Source: Synechococcus sp. CBW1107 (GTDB lineage: Bacteria; Cyanobacteriota; Cyanobacteriia; PCC-6307; Cyanobiaceae). Taken from it: DNA of 64,000 nt. Location: assembly GCF_015841355.1 (NCBI RefSeq), contig NZ_CP064908.1, forward strand, positions 186,001-250,000, in the 5' to 3' direction. This document shows, piece after piece, positions 18,676 to 28,933 of the stretch (the stretch's first letter is position 1; each line of letters begins with the position of its first letter). The position numbers and the translations under genes are program-made. The notes below the pieces were generated by a model that saw nothing but the letters and a program-made list of their open reading frames with translations, did no database searches and was not told the DNA's origin.

Positions 18676-19659
18676 TCAGGTGGTCGCGGCATCGAAGCGC
18701 AACTCGCCACTCACCGCCAGCTCGAGCCCCTCTCCAGGCACCAGGAACTGGCGCTTGAGGTCCTCAAGGGTGATCGGGGTGAGCCAGTCGAGCTGCTCGA
18801 GCAGGTGCAGAGCCACCGCGTGCTTGGCCCGGCTGGCTCCGTCCTCCACCTTGATCGCCAGTCCCAGACCCTCGCCGACGCGGCTGAGGCACTGGATGCC
18901 CTCGGCACCACCCTTGCTGATCACCATGCCGTGACCCCGGGCCATCAGCTCGGTGTCGAAGCGCCCTTCACCGGCCACCAGCTCCGGGTGGGCGAGCATC
19001 GCCCGGCTGAGCCGCTCCAGATCCGCGTGCTCGGAGGAGCCGAGGTGGGCGAAGAGCAGAGCCATCTGGGCCAGCGGCAGCTGCAGGGTGGGGGCACCGC
19101 AGTCGTCGCGGGCGGTGACCAGCTCAGCCCCCGGCAGCCCCAGCAGTTCCCCGACCCTGCGCAGCATCTGCTGCTGCAGCGGATGGTCCACATGCAGATA
19201 GCTCTCCAGGGGCCAGTGCAGACGCCGGCAGGTGGTGAGAAAGGCCGCGTGCTTGCCGGAGCAGTTGTGCTGAAGCGGACTGTCGGCTCCCGCCGGGGTG
19301 GGGCATTGCAGCTGTTCGGCTTCGATGTCGGCGCTCCAGAGCAGCTTGAAGGCCTCGCGGGCGTGGGCGGCGGTGCCGGCATGGGAGGCGCAGGCGATGG
19401 CCAGTCCGCGGTCGCCGCTGCCGGTCTGATCGGCGGCGCCGCTGCTCACAAAAACCATGGCCTGGAAAGGCTTCAGCGCCGAGCGTATGAAGCTGAGCCG
19501 CTGGGGGTCGCCGGCGCGCATCAGCACCCGGCCGCGCTTGTCGCAGACCGCCGCATGGACGCGATGGAGCGACTCCGCGATGCCGTTGCGCAGCAGACGC
19601 ACCTCCAGGGGAGGCACCCCGGGGCGCTGAGGGCTGCCGAAGCTGGAGGACAGGGTCAT
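18676..19659 (-). CDS. asparaginase (type II, Rhizobium/AnsA-like family)
   Basis: A 327-residue protein of the asparaginase II family (Pfam PF06089), unrelated to the E. coli threonine-type asparaginases. Recognisable blocks are PPLEVRLLRNGIAESLHRVH, RSALKPFQAM, the Ser/His region IACASHAGTAAHAREAF, HNCSGKHAAFL with the conserved SGKH, and VTARDDCGAPTLQLPL. It deamidates asparagine to aspartate and ammonia in the cytosol. The start MTLSSSFGSPQ was chosen over an upstream ATG because family similarity begins just after it. CGLD27 and rsfS lie upstream on the same strand. Confidence 0.88.
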   Translation of the reverse strand: MTLSSSFGSPQRPGVPPLEVRLLRNGIAESLHRVHAAVCDKRGRVLMRAGDPQRLSFIRSALKPFQAMVFVSSGAADQTGSGDRGLAIACASHAGTAAHAREAFKLLWSADIEAEQLQCPTPAGADSPLQHNCSGKHAAFLTTCRRLHWPLESYLHVDHPLQQQMLRRVGELLGLPGAELVTARDDCGAPTLQLPLAQMALLFAHLGSSEHADLERLSRAMLAHPELVAGEGRFDTELMARGHGMVISKGGAEGIQCLSRVGEGLGLAIKVEDGASRAKHAVALHLLEQLDWLTPITLEDLKRQFLVPGEGLELAVSGELRFDAATT

Positions 19660-19690
19660 CGGGGAGGGAAAGAGACCGCGGGTGGAACGC

Positions 19691-20194
19691 TCAGAGAGCC
19701 TGGCAGAGGCCGGCACCCCCCAGCAGCAGCAGCAGGGCGAGGCTGAGGGCCTGGCGCAGCCGGACCAGCACCGGCCTCACCTGATGGCGGGCCACCAGCA
19801 GATCCTGCTGACGCCAGGCCAGGGGCTTCTCCCACACCTGGCCGTCGTACCAGCCCGATTCCTCGTACTCCACCCGCTCGGAGATCAGGCGACGGTTGAC
19901 GTAGGACCAGCCCAGCCACTGCCGGGTCAGCAACAGCAGGGACGGCAGCACCGCCGCCACCGCCGCCGTGGCGGCCAGCTGCAGGGGATCGTGACGCAGG
20001 GGCCAGCTGCCGGAGCTGATCAGGACGGTGAGCGGAAGAGCCAGACACCAGCTGATCAGCAGAGGCCGCCACAGGCCTGCGTTGGTGAGCGCAGGCCAGG
20101 CGAAGAACCAGGAGCTGCAGAGCTGGCGGTATTCCTCGAGAGGGCGCTGCTCCGGCGGCACCGGGCAGGGACTCTCCGAGCAGGCCTGATCCAT
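19691..20194 (-). CDS. CGLD27 family protein (DUF1230)
   Basis: A 167-residue protein with two central hydrophobic segments (about residues 44-60 and 68-88) and a third at the C-terminus. The conserved CPVPPEQRPLEEYRQL and RRLISERVEYEESGWYDGQ blocks define the DUF1230/CGLD27 family, shared by cyanobacteria and plastids. The plant and algal member has been linked to iron-deficiency acclimation, but the biochemical role is unknown. It is likely thylakoid or plasma-membrane located. It lies 64 bases downstream of rsfS on the same strand. Confidence 0.9.
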   Translation of the reverse strand: MDQACSESPCPVPPEQRPLEEYRQLCSSWFFAWPALTNAGLWRPLLISWCLALPLTVLISSGSWPLRHDPLQLAATAAVAAVLPSLLLLTRQWLGWSYVNRRLISERVEYEESGWYDGQVWEKPLAWRQQDLLVARHQVRPVLVRLRQALSLALLLLLGGAGLCQAL

Positions 20195-20258
20195 GGCAGT
20201 CAGAGGAAAGTCACCGGGAGGTCGCTGAGCTGGTGGCGAGCAGTCCCCGAGGGACGAC

Positions 20259-20666
20259 TCATTGGGGCAGGGCTGGTTGTGAGCTTAGGAATGGCTCATG
20301 GTCACCGTGCCCCCAGAAGGATTCCAGGTCGTAATAGCGACGCTCAGCGGGGGTGAGCACATGCACGATCAGTTCGCCGTAATCGAGCAGAACCCAGCGT
20401 CCTTCGCTCTGGCCCTCCGTGCGCAGGGGGAGCCGGCCGGCCTCGCTTTCAAGCCGATCCTCCACGGACCGGGCGATGGCCCGCACCTGCACATCGGAGA
20501 GGCCGGAGCAGATCACGAACCAGTCGGCCAGGGACGAGACCTCCTCCACCCGGATGAGGCGAATGTCGACGGCCTTACGGTCGTCACAGGCCTCGGCGGC
20601 GAGCAGGGCCAGTGCGCGGCTGTCACCGGAGGACACCAGGGCTGGGCTGGGGGCTGACTCAGCCAT
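20259..20666 (-). CDS. rsfS: ribosomal silencing factor RsfS
   Basis: A 135-residue protein of the RsfS/Iojap family, which binds ribosomal protein uL14 and blocks joining of the subunits when nutrients are scarce. Typical blocks are [66 protein letters not shown]. The ATG giving MAESAPSP was chosen; another start lies four codons upstream. It overlaps the end of the DUF3318 gene by 8 bases, so the two are probably co-translated. Confidence 0.95.
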   Translation of the reverse strand: MAESAPSPALVSSGDSRALALLAAEACDDRKAVDIRLIRVEEVSSLADWFVICSGLSDVQVRAIARSVEDRLESEAGRLPLRTEGQSEGRWVLLDYGELIVHVLTPAERRYYDLESFWGHGDHEPFLSSQPALPQ

Positions 20667-21294
20667 AGACGTTCTCACTGGTCACAGACTGACGGCTTCC
20701 CTGTTGCTGGGCCATTTCAGCTCTGGCTCGGCCCGCACTCTTGCGCAGCGCCTCGAGGCGGTCCTCGTAGAAGGAGCGACGACGCTTCTTGCGGGTCTGC
20801 TCCAGCAGTTCCTTGAGGGCGCCACCCAGGCTCTTGTAGGCGTTGGGGAGGCTGTAGCCGAAACGGCAGGCCAGGGAGATGGCCCGCTCATCAGCGGCGA
20901 TGGCGTCCTGCAGACGCTTCTCGTTGTTGTTCTTGAGGTAGAGGCGATAGCCGGCGAAGCCGGAGAGACCCAGGGCCATCATCAGCAGCAGCCCGTCCTG
21001 CACCCAGAGCTCGCCGATGGCGCCACCGAGGCCGATGGCCAGGGCCGCCATCTCCCAGCCGTCGCGGGGAACGGCATCGTTCTGGATCCGCCCCACCTCA
21101 TGCCAGAAGAGCAGGTTGCGGTGGTCGAGAGCGAAGGGCTCCCACTTGAGCAGGTCCACCTGGATCTCCACCTCATCGCGGCCGATCTCCTCGATCGTGA
21201 TCAGGGGGGGATCGGCGGAGGCAGCCGCTTCCACAAACACCCAGCTCTGCATCTCCGGAGGGAGGAGCCCCTTCAGGCGCTGGAGTTCGCTCAT
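20659..21294 (-). CDS. DUF3318 family membrane protein
   Basis: A 211-residue cyanobacterial protein. The N-terminal [21 protein letters not shown] and the block [22 protein letters not shown] match DUF3318. One or two hydrophobic segments sit at about residues 85-115, followed by a positively charged C-terminal region with [20 protein letters not shown]. Function is unknown. It is upstream of, and overlaps, rsfS, and is divergent from carB (117 bases between starts). Confidence 0.85.
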   Translation of the reverse strand: MSELQRLKGLLPPEMQSWVFVEAAASADPPLITIEEIGRDEVEIQVDLLKWEPFALDHRNLLFWHEVGRIQNDAVPRDGWEMAALAIGLGGAIGELWVQDGLLLMMALGLSGFAGYRLYLKNNNEKRLQDAIAADERAISLACRFGYSLPNAYKSLGGALKELLEQTRKKRRRSFYEDRLEALRKSAGRARAEMAQQQGSRQSVTSENVYG

Positions 21295-21411
21295 GGAGCC
21301 ACATTCGCTGATCACAAGATCCTCACGTTAGCGAGGACACAGCGCTTCACCGTCCGGGTCGGTGGTGGGGCCGTGAGAGGCTGGCGAGGTTTGGCAGTTC
21401 AAGCGCCGCCC

Positions 21412-24400
21412 ATGCCCCGCCGGTCGGATCTGCATCGCATCCTTCTGCTGGGCTCGGGACCGATCGTGATCGGCCAGGCCTGCGAATTCGACTATTCGGG
21501 AACCCAGGCCTGCAAGGCCCTCCGCGACGAGGGATACGAGGTGGTGCTGGTGAATTCCAACCCGGCCTCGATCATGACCGATCCGGACATGGCGGATCGC
21601 ACCTACATCGAGCCTCTCACCCCCGACGTGGTGAGACAGGTGATCGAACTGGAGCGCCCCGATGCCCTGCTGCCCACCATGGGCGGCCAGACGGCCCTCA
21701 ACCTGGCGGTGGCCCTGGCGGAGGACGGCACCCTCGAGCGCTTCGGTGTGGAGCTGATCGGAGCCAATCTCCAGGCGATCCGGAAGGCCGAGGACCGGCG
21801 CCTGTTCAAGGAGGCCATGGAGCGGATCGGGGTGGCCGTGTGCCCGTCCGGCATCGCCTCCTCGCTGGAGGAAGCCGAACGCGTGGGTGAAGAGATCGGC
21901 ACCTACCCCCGCATCATCCGGCCGGCCTTCACCCTGGGAGGTTCCGGCGGCGGCATCGCCTACAACCCCGAGGAATTCCAGGCCTTCTGCAAGAGCGGCC
22001 TGGAGGCCAGCCCGGTCAGCCAGATCCTGATCGAGCAGTCGCTGATCGGCTGGAAGGAATTCGAGCTGGAGGTGATGCGTGATCTCGCCGACAACGTGGT
22101 GATCATCTGCAGCATCGAGAACCTCGACCCGATGGGGGTGCACACGGGCGACTCGATCACCGTGGCGCCAGCCCAGACTCTCACCGACCGGGAGTACCAG
22201 CGCCTGCGGGACCAGTCGATCGCGATCATCCGCGAGATCGGCGTGGAGACCGGCGGCAGCAACATCCAGTTCGCGATCAACCCCGCCAACGGCGACGTGG
22301 TGGTGATCGAGATGAACCCGAGGGTGAGCCGATCGTCGGCGCTGGCGTCCAAGGCCACCGGCTTCCCGATCGCCAAGATCGCGGCACGCCTGGCCGTGGG
22401 CTACACCCTCGACGAGATTCTCAACGACATCACCGGCAAGACGCCCGCCTGCTTCGAGCCCACGATCGACTACGTGGTGACCAAGATCCCCCGCTTCGCC
22501 TTCGAGAAGTTCCAGGGTTCACCGGCGGTGCTCACCACGTCGATGAAATCGGTGGGCGAGGCGATGGCGATCGGCCGTTGCTTCGAGGAGTCGTTCCAGA
22601 AGGCCCTGCGCTCGCTGGAAACAGGCCATGCCGGCTGGGGCTGTGACCGCCCCGACAATCCGCTGGAGCCCACCGACCTCGAGCGGATGCTGCGCACCCC
22701 CTCACCCGATCGGATCTTCGCGGTGCGCGCCGCCATGGTGGCGGGCCGCAGCGACGAGGAGATCCACCAGCTCAGCGCCATCGATCCGTGGTTCCTCGCC
22801 AAGCTCCGGCAGCTGATCGAGGCCGAGGAGCGGCTGCTGCGGGGACGGACTCTCGAGCAACTCTCGGCGGCGGATCTGCTGGAGCTGAAGCAACTCGGCT
22901 TCTCCGACCGTCAGATCGCCTGGGCCAGCGGTGGCGACGAACTGAGTGTCCGCCGCTACCGCCAGGCTCTCGGGGTGAGCGCGGTGTTCAAGACGGTGGA
23001 CACCTGCGCAGCGGAATTCGCGTCCACCACCCCCTACCACTACGCCACCTACGAACGGCCCCTGGAGCGCCTCGACGAGGCAGGCCAGGCGATCCGCCTG
23101 GCTCCGGAGGATGAGGTGCGCCCGGAAACCCGCCGCAAGGTGATGATCCTCGGCGGCGGTCCCAACCGCATCGGTCAGGGCATCGAGTTCGACTACTGCT
23201 GCTGCCACGCGTCGTTCGCCCTGCGGGCCGACGGCTTCGCCACGGTGATGGTGAACAGCAACCCGGAAACGGTGTCGACGGATTACGACACCAGTGACCG
23301 GCTCTATTTCGAGCCTCTCACCCTCGAAGACGTGCTCAACGTGATCGAGGCGGAGAAACCCGAGGGGGTGATCGTGCAGTTCGGCGGCCAGACTCCACTC
23401 AAGCTCGCCCTGCCCCTGCTGCGCTGGCTGGCCACGCCGGACGGTGCCGCCACCGGCACCCGCCTCTGGGGCACGTCCCCGGAATCGATCGATCAGGCCG
23501 AGGACCGGGAGCAGTTCGAAGCGATCCTGCGCCGCCTCGACATCCGTCAGCCCCGCAACGGCCTGGCCCGCAGCGAGGCGGAGGCCCGCGCCGTGGCCGA
23601 GCGGGTGGGGTACCCGGTGGTGGTGCGGCCCAGCTATGTGCTCGGTGGTCGTGCCATGGAGGTGGTCTTCGACGAGGAGGAACTCAACCGCTACATGGTG
23701 GAGGCCGTGCAGGTGGAACCCGATCACCCGGTGCTGGTCGACCAGTACCTGGAGAACGCCATCGAGGTGGACGTCGATGCCCTGGCCGATCGTCAGGGCC
23801 AGGTGGTGATCGGCGGCCTGATGGAGCACATCGAACCGGCCGGCATCCATTCCGGAGATTCGGCCTGCACCCTGCCGGCGGTGTCGCTCTCCGAGCAGGC
23901 GCTGGCCACGATCCGCCAGTGGACCCGGGACCTGGCCCTGGCCCTGGAGGTGACCGGCCTCATCAACCTCCAGTTCGCCGTCCAGCCGGACCCCATCGCG
24001 GGGGATCGGGTGTTCATCATCGAGGCCAACCCGCGCGCCTCCCGCACGGTGCCCTTCGTGGCCAAGGCCACCGGCGTGCCCCTGGCCAAGCTCGCCAGCC
24101 TGCTGATGGCCGGCCACACCCTCGGCGAACTGGGCCTCACCAGCGAGCCGGTCCCGCCACTGCAGAACGTCAAGGAGGCGGTGCTGCCCTTCAAGCGCTT
24201 CCCCGGGGCCGACACCCTGCTCGGCCCGGAGATGCGATCCACCGGCGAAGTGATGGGCAGCGGGGCCAGCTTCGGCATGGCCTACGCCAAGGCCGAGATC
24301 GCGGCTGGTGAAGCCCTGCCCGGCACGGGCACGGTGTTCCTCTCCACCCACGACCGGGACAAGCCCTCCCTGGTACCGGTGGCCCGGCGGCTCTCGGAGC

Positions 24401-24732
24401 TGGGCCTGGACCTGATCGCCACCAGCGGCACCGCCAGGGTGCTCCAGGAGGCGGGCCTGGAGGTGGAGTCGATCCTGAAGGTGCATGAAGGCCGGCCCAA
24501 CATCGAGGACGCGATCCGATCCGGCCGGATCCAGCTGATCGTGAACACGCCGATCGGCCGTCAGGCCACCCACGACGACAAGTACCTGCGCCGGGCCGCC
24601 CTCGACTACGCCGTGCCCACGGTGACCACCCTGGCCGGAGCGCGGGCGGCCGTGGAGGCGATCGCCACACTGCAGCATCAGGAGCTCACTGTGACGGCCC
24701 TTCAGGACATCCACCCGGTTCCGGCTCGTTAG
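21412..24732 (+). CDS. carB: carbamoyl-phosphate synthase large subunit
   Basis: A 1,106-residue enzyme that makes carbamoyl phosphate from bicarbonate, ammonia (from CarA) and two ATP, for arginine and pyrimidine synthesis. The two homologous ATP-grasp halves are clear: the first begins [20 protein letters not shown], the second [19 protein letters not shown]. Each contains the [17 protein letters not shown] or [18 protein letters not shown] motif. The C-terminal MGS-like allosteric domain includes [19 protein letters not shown] 21412 gives the standard N-terminus; the frame is open another 330 codons upstream only because of high GC. carA is not in the window. Confidence 0.99.
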   Translation: MPRRSDLHRILLLGSGPIVIGQACEFDYSGTQACKALRDEGYEVVLVNSNPASIMTDPDMADRTYIEPLTPDVVRQVIELERPDALLPTMGGQTALNLAVALAEDGTLERFGVELIGANLQAIRKAEDRRLFKEAMERIGVAVCPSGIASSLEEAERVGEEIGTYPRIIRPAFTLGGSGGGIAYNPEEFQAFCKSGLEASPVSQILIEQSLIGWKEFELEVMRDLADNVVIICSIENLDPMGVHTGDSITVAPAQTLTDREYQRLRDQSIAIIREIGVETGGSNIQFAINPANGDVVVIEMNPRVSRSSALASKATGFPIAKIAARLAVGYTLDEILNDITGKTPACFEPTIDYVVTKIPRFAFEKFQGSPAVLTTSMKSVGEAMAIGRCFEESFQKALRSLETGHAGWGCDRPDNPLEPTDLERMLRTPSPDRIFAVRAAMVAGRSDEEIHQLSAIDPWFLAKLRQLIEAEERLLRGRTLEQLSAADLLELKQLGFSDRQIAWASGGDELSVRRYRQALGVSAVFKTVDTCAAEFASTTPYHYATYERPLERLDEAGQAIRLAPEDEVRPETRRKVMILGGGPNRIGQGIEFDYCCCHASFALRADGFATVMVNSNPETVSTDYDTSDRLYFEPLTLEDVLNVIEAEKPEGVIVQFGGQTPLKLALPLLRWLATPDGAATGTRLWGTSPESIDQAEDREQFEAILRRLDIRQPRNGLARSEAEARAVAERVGYPVVVRPSYVLGGRAMEVVFDEEELNRYMVEAVQVEPDHPVLVDQYLENAIEVDVDALADRQGQVVIGGLMEHIEPAGIHSGDSACTLPAVSLSEQALATIRQWTRDLALALEVTGLINLQFAVQPDPIAGDRVFIIEANPRASRTVPFVAKATGVPLAKLASLLMAGHTLGELGLTSEPVPPLQNVKEAVLPFKRFPGADTLLGPEMRSTGEVMGSGASFGMAYAKAEIAAGEALPGTGTVFLSTHDRDKPSLVPVARRLSELGLDLIATSGTARVLQEAGLEVESILKVHEGRPNIEDAIRSGRIQLIVNTPIGRQATHDDKYLRRAALDYAVPTVTTLAGARAAVEAIATLQHQELTVTALQDIHPVPAR

Positions 24733-24775
24733 GGTTGATGCCCCTCGGGCCTCCCGTCCCTTGACCAGCACCGCC

Positions 24776-25486
24776 ATGCCGACCAGCGCCGGAGCCACCG
24801 GCGCCGTTGAGGCCGCCGTCGCCCCCGGCAGCGACATCCGCGAGCTGTTCCGCGCGGCCTACGAGAACCGCTACACCTGGGATCCGGGCTTTGCCGGGTA
24901 CCGCGGCCGCTGCGTCTGGGAACAGGACGGACGACGGGTGGAGGGCACCTTCACGGTGGGCGCCGACCTCAAGGCCAGCGTGGAGGGCATCGAGGACGAG
25001 GCGATCAGCAAAGCCATCGGTTCCCAGCTCTGGGAGGTGTGCATCCACAGGGTGCGCCGCAGCTTCGAGCAGACCCACGGCGCCAACACCTTCAGCGCCG
25101 GCGACACCGACGCCGTGGGACTCGAGGTGATCGTGGGCGGAAAGAACGCCGGCGACCGCTACCGCATCAAGGATTCGGTGGTCACGATGGTGCACCGGCA
25201 GATCCACGGCACCGTGGTCACGATCTTCACCGGCAGCACCACCGACACCGGAGCGGGCTACCTCAGCCGCACCTACACCAGCCAGTACAGCGATCCGGCC
25301 AGCGGCGAGGCCCGTAGCGGCATGAGCTCCTTCACCGACACCTTCGTGCCCCTGTCCGGTGAGGGCCCCTGGGTGCTGAGTGAGCGGGTGATCAGCAGCG
25401 AAGACCCTGAAGCACCGGAAACCCCGAACCTGCAGACCTTCCGCTTCGAATCCCTCGAGGCCCTGGAGCCCCCCATGGCCGGGTGA
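24776..25486 (+). CDS. DUF3386 family protein
   Basis: A 236-residue soluble protein typical of oxygenic phototrophs. The opening DIRELFRAAYENRYTWDPGF, the strand-rich middle, the HGTVVTIFTGSTTDTGAGYL segment and SSFTDTFVPLSGEGPWVLSERVI fit DUF3386. Function is unknown. It follows carB by 43 bases on the same strand; an in-frame TTG 15 bases earlier is an alternative start. Its stop is convergent with the next gene, 9 bases away. Confidence 0.85.
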   Translation: MPTSAGATGAVEAAVAPGSDIRELFRAAYENRYTWDPGFAGYRGRCVWEQDGRRVEGTFTVGADLKASVEGIEDEAISKAIGSQLWEVCIHRVRRSFEQTHGANTFSAGDTDAVGLEVIVGGKNAGDRYRIKDSVVTMVHRQIHGTVVTIFTGSTTDTGAGYLSRTYTSQYSDPASGEARSGMSSFTDTFVPLSGEGPWVLSERVISSEDPEAPETPNLQTFRFESLEALEPPMAG

Positions 25487-25495
25487 AGCACAGGT

Positions 25496-25735
25496 TCAGA
25501 CCCCGTCCGGCAGGGCGGGGATCGACTTGAGCCGTTCGTTCAGCTGAAAGGCCATCGACTGGCGCCCGACGGCCAGCACCTTGAGGGTGTCCTCATAGAG
25601 CCGCAGCTGGGCGTCGGCCACCTGCATACCCCGCACGAGTTCCTTGACGTCGTCGGGGAGAGCATTGAGTTCGTAGCGCTTGCCCTCGAAGGTGAGAACG
25701 GGGGGTTGGTTGGGAGAGGCCGTCAAGGTCACCAC
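25496..25735 (-). CDS. small DUF6447-like protein
   Basis: A 79-residue protein with an N-terminal strand pair (VLTFEGKRYELNALPDDVKELV) followed by a long amphipathic helix containing QVADAQLRLYEDTLKVLAVGRQ. The layout fits the DUF6447 group of small cyanobacterial proteins of unknown function, and the helix may form a coiled coil. It is the downstream partner of the 122-residue gene on the same strand, 18 bases away. Confidence 0.65.
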   Translation of the reverse strand: MVTLTASPNQPPVLTFEGKRYELNALPDDVKELVRGMQVADAQLRLYEDTLKVLAVGRQSMAFQLNERLKSIPALPDGV

Positions 25736-25753
25736 TGTGTCGTCGGGGGCAGG

Positions 25754-26122
25754 TTAAGCCGCTCCCGGCGGGCTCTCGGCGCCTGGAGCGGCCAGGGATG
25801 TGCCGGCCGGCGGCAGCTTGGCCGGGGCCGGGCGGCGGATCCGTTTGAAGAAGAACATCAGCAGCGGGCCCACCTGGGCCGCCTCGACCATTTCCCAGCC
25901 CTCCTTGCCGAGCAGGTTCATGAAGAACTGCAGCTGCTCCGCCGGGTGACGAGGGGTCTGGGAGGCGCCGTAGAACTCGGGAAACTCCCGGGCGATGAAT
26001 TCCGGACTGAGAATCCCCTGCAGCTTCTGACTGGCGGCCTGGGGATCGGGCGGTTGGGGTGGGGAGGTGTTCTCCACATTGATGTGGATGACCCGGTACT
26101 CCCACTGAGGCATTTCAGCCAT
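25754..26122 (-). CDS. conserved cyanobacterial hypothetical protein (DUF4177-like)
   Basis: A 122-residue protein starting MPQWEYRVIHINVE, with a central block QLQFFMNLLGKEGWEMVEAAQVG and then LLMFFFKRIRRP. The WEYRVI and GWEMVEA signatures are reminiscent of the DUF4177 fold, but the assignment is weak. The C-terminal 25 residues are Pro/Ala-rich and probably disordered. It lies between an ABC exporter gene upstream and the DUF6447-like gene downstream. Confidence 0.7.
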   Translation of the reverse strand: MAEMPQWEYRVIHINVENTSPPQPPDPQAASQKLQGILSPEFIAREFPEFYGASQTPRHPAEQLQFFMNLLGKEGWEMVEAAQVGPLLMFFFKRIRRPAPAKLPPAGTSLAAPGAESPPGAA

Positions 26123-26181
26123 GGTCGCTCGTGCGTGGAACTGAACGGCGGAACCTGGGGTGTGGCATCAACGCGGACGGC

Positions 26182-27921
26182 TCAGGCCGCCACCCGGATC
26201 AACTGACGGTCGCACAGCTCGCGGTAGCGGCCGGGTCTTGCCATCAGCTGATCATGGCTGCCGCGCTCGATGATGCCTCCTCCCTCCAGCACCAGGATCT
26301 GGTCGGCCCCCTGCACAGTGGAGAGGCGGTGGGCGATCACCAGCACGGTGCGGCCGGCCATCGCCTGCTTCAGGCCCCGCTGCACCGCCTCCTCCGCCTC
26401 CGCATCGAGTGCGCTGGTGGCCTCATCCAGCAGCAGCACCGCGGGATCACCGAGCACCGCCCTGGCGATGGCGATGCGCTGGAGCTGGCCACCGGAGAAA
26501 TTGCTGCCCCGCTCCTCGATGCGGGAGTGATAGCCCTCGGGGAGGGCTTCGATGAAGCCGGCCGCATTGGCCAGACGCGCCGCCTGATGCACCTGCTCGT
26601 CGCTGGCGGGACGACCGAAGCGGATCGCCTCGGCCACGCTGCCCGAGAACACACGGCTCTGCTGGGGCACCAGGGCCACAGCCCGGCGCAGGTCGGCGGC
26701 CCGCAGGCCCGCGAGGTCCTGACCATCGAGCAGCACCCGCCCTCTCTGGGCGGTGTTGAAGCGCAACAGCAACGAAAACAGGGTGCTCTTGCCCGCACCC
26801 GAAGGGCCCACCAGGGCCACCAGCTGTCCGGGCTCCGCGCTCAGATCGAGATCCCTCAGCACCGGCTGTTCCGGTTCGTAGCCAAACCAGACATGCTCCA
26901 GGCGCAGGGCTCCACGCACCGGCCCGAGGGGCTGCGCCCCGGGGCTGTCGGGGATCTCCATCGGCTCACGCTCGATCTCGCGCAGGCGGTTGAGGGACGC
27001 CTGCCCCTGCTGGAACTCGTTGTAGTTGGTGGTGAGGTGTGAGATCGGATCGATCAGCATCAGCAGGGCAGCCACATAGGAGCTGAACCCCTGGCTGTCG
27101 AGTCCTCCGGCCTGGATGCGTGCCGCCCCGATCAGCAGCACGGAGAGGATGCCGGCCGCTTCGATGAAGCCCACCACCGGATGTTGCAGGGCCAGCAGAC
27201 GCAGGGTGCGGTACCGGGCGCGCCGGTGCAGATCGATTTCCTGCTCGAAGCGGTCCTGCAGCCAGGCTTCCGCCGCGAAGGCCCGCACCAGGGGCAGTCC
27301 ACCGATGGCTTCGGCCAGCAGCCCCGCCAGGTCGCTCACCTGCTTCTGGCTGCGCTCCGCCGCCCCCATCACCCGGGCGCCGAAACCGCTGACCATCACC
27401 GCCACCAAGGGGGCCAGCAGAAGGGTGGCCAGCGACAGCTTCCAGTCCAGGAACACCATGTAGCCGAACACCACCACCAGCTGCAGCAGGCTTGGGGTGG
27501 TGTCCTGAATCGTTTTGTAGATCACTTCGCCGACGCGGTCGGCGTCTTCGGTGAGGCGATAGGTGAGATCACCGGCCGAAAGTTTCTCCAGGGCCGAGAA
27601 CTCCAGCCGCTGGAGACGCGCGAACAACTGACTGCGCAGCGCCTGACTCACCTGCAGCGCCGGGGAGGCCAGCAGGGTGTCCTGGCCGAACTGGGCCAGC
27701 TTCTGCACCAGGAACACCGCCAGAGCCAGGGAGATCGCCCGCAGCACCCGGGGGAAATCGCCCGCGCCGATAGCCGGGATCAGCTGGCCTGCCAGAGCGG
27801 CGAGCAGTGGCCAGCAGGCCACGAACACAAGCATGCACAGGCCACCGGCCACCAGCCTGCGGCGGTGGGGCTTCAGCAGCGGCAGCAGCCCGCGAAAGCC
27901 GGCCGGTGGGGGTGCGAGCAT
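26182..27921 (-). CDS. ABC transporter, fused permease-ATPase (MsbA/lipid-exporter type)
   Basis: A 579-residue half-transporter. The N-terminal type-1 exporter membrane domain has about six helices over residues 20-300. The nucleotide-binding domain follows: Walker A VGPSGAGKST, Q-loop VPQQSRVFSGSV, signature FSGGQLQRIAIARA, Walker B VLLLDEATSALD and the switch His in VIAHRLSTV. It should work as a homodimer in the plasma or thylakoid membrane. Lipid or multidrug export is likely from family similarity; the substrate is unknown. It is divergent from the S4 gene, 38 bases apart. Confidence 0.93.
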   Translation of the reverse strand: MLAPPPAGFRGLLPLLKPHRRRLVAGGLCMLVFVACWPLLAALAGQLIPAIGAGDFPRVLRAISLALAVFLVQKLAQFGQDTLLASPALQVSQALRSQLFARLQRLEFSALEKLSAGDLTYRLTEDADRVGEVIYKTIQDTTPSLLQLVVVFGYMVFLDWKLSLATLLLAPLVAVMVSGFGARVMGAAERSQKQVSDLAGLLAEAIGGLPLVRAFAAEAWLQDRFEQEIDLHRRARYRTLRLLALQHPVVGFIEAAGILSVLLIGAARIQAGGLDSQGFSSYVAALLMLIDPISHLTTNYNEFQQGQASLNRLREIEREPMEIPDSPGAQPLGPVRGALRLEHVWFGYEPEQPVLRDLDLSAEPGQLVALVGPSGAGKSTLFSLLLRFNTAQRGRVLLDGQDLAGLRAADLRRAVALVPQQSRVFSGSVAEAIRFGRPASDEQVHQAARLANAAGFIEALPEGYHSRIEERGSNFSGGQLQRIAIARAVLGDPAVLLLDEATSALDAEAEEAVQRGLKQAMAGRTVLVIAHRLSTVQGADQILVLEGGGIIERGSHDQLMARPGRYRELCDRQLIRVAA

Positions 27922-27959
27922 CGGCGAACCTTATCAGTGCCGATTCGGCTCTCCGTCTC

Positions 27960-28145
27960 TTGCGGCTTGATCAGTTCCTCAAGTTCCAGGGCCTGGTGGC
28001 CACCGGCGGTGAAGCCAAGGTGCGTGTGCAGGCTGGAGAGGTCAGGGTCAACGGGTCTGTGGAACGTCGCCGCGGCCGCCAGCTCCTGCCGGGCGACACG
28101 GTGGAACTCGAGCGACTGAGACTGGTGGTCCCCTCCGAGACCTAG
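27960..28145 (+). CDS. S4-domain RNA-binding protein
   Basis: A 61-residue protein consisting of a single S4 domain: [20 protein letters not shown], then [23 protein letters not shown]. It belongs to the YbcJ/YaaA-like group of small S4 proteins found beside housekeeping genes. The best start is TTG at 27960, because no ATG or GTG in this frame gives a domain-complete protein and the upstream extension is not S4-like. tpiA follows 32 bases later and is probably co-transcribed. Confidence 0.82.
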   Translation: MRLDQFLKFQGLVATGGEAKVRVQAGEVRVNGSVERRRGRQLLPGDTVELERLRLVVPSET

Positions 28146-28177
28146 GTTGTGGGGCAGTTCTGGGCGAGGACGATCCT

Positions 28178-28918
28178 GTGCGTAAGGCCGTGATTGCAGG
28201 GAACTGGAAGATGCACATGACCTGCGCCGAGGCGCGGGCCTATGCCGCCGCTTTCCTGCCCCTTCTGGGAGACCTTCCCAGTGATCGGGAGGTGGTGCTG
28301 GCCCCTCCCTTCACCGCCATCGCCGCCCTGAGTGAAGCTCTCGCGGGCAGTCCCGTGAAGATCGCCTCCCAGAATGTGCACTGGGATCACATGGGGGCCT
28401 ACACGGGCATGATCTCGGCCCCGATGCTGCTGGAACATGGCGTCAGCCACGCGATCGTGGGCCACAGCGAGCCGCGGAAGTACTATAGCGAAACCGACGA
28501 ACAGATCAATCTGCGGGCCCGTACGGCCCAGAAGTCGGGAATGATCCCGATTCTGTGCGTGGGCGAGAGCGATTCCCAGCGGGAGGCGGGCGAAGCCGAG
28601 CGGGTGATCCGTCGACAGGTGGACCAGGGCCTCGAAGGCCTTGACCCCACCCGCCTGGTGGTGGCTTACGAGCCCATCTGGGCGATCGGCACCGGCAAGA
28701 CCTGCGGAGCCGAAGAAGCCAACCGCCTCTGCGCCCTGATCCGTGGCTGGGTGGGCTACAACGATGTGGTGATCCAGTACGGCGGCTCGGTCAAGGCGGA
28801 GAACATCGACCTGCTGATGGCCCAGCCCGACATCGACGGCGTGCTGGTGGGAGGCGCTTCACTGGATCCAGCCGGTTTCGCGCGCATCGCCCGCTACCAG
28901 GTGCCCGTGGCAGCCTGA
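28178..28918 (+). CDS. tpiA: triosephosphate isomerase
   Basis: A 246-residue TIM-barrel enzyme interconverting dihydroxyacetone phosphate and glyceraldehyde 3-phosphate in the Calvin cycle and glycolysis. The catalytic Lys is in AGNWKMHM, the electrophilic His in [10 protein letters not shown] and the catalytic Glu in [15 protein letters not shown]. The phosphate-binding ending [13 protein letters not shown] and GVLVGGASL is intact. Translation starts at GTG. It is convergent with glcD (15 bases apart). Confidence 0.98.
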   Translation: MRKAVIAGNWKMHMTCAEARAYAAAFLPLLGDLPSDREVVLAPPFTAIAALSEALAGSPVKIASQNVHWDHMGAYTGMISAPMLLEHGVSHAIVGHSEPRKYYSETDEQINLRARTAQKSGMIPILCVGESDSQREAGEAERVIRRQVDQGLEGLDPTRLVVAYEPIWAIGTGKTCGAEEANRLCALIRGWVGYNDVVIQYGGSVKAENIDLLMAQPDIDGVLVGGASLDPAGFARIARYQVPVAA

Positions 28919-28933
28919 CCAGGCTGCGAAGGC

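Noticed and set aside
20419-21411. upstream extension of the carB frame
   Set aside because: It overlaps rsfS and DUF3318 in antisense and lacks CarB homology; [17 protein letters not shown] at 21412 is the normal N-terminus.
22702-24837. 711-codon minus-strand ORF
   Set aside because: Shadow of carB; no recognisable domain.
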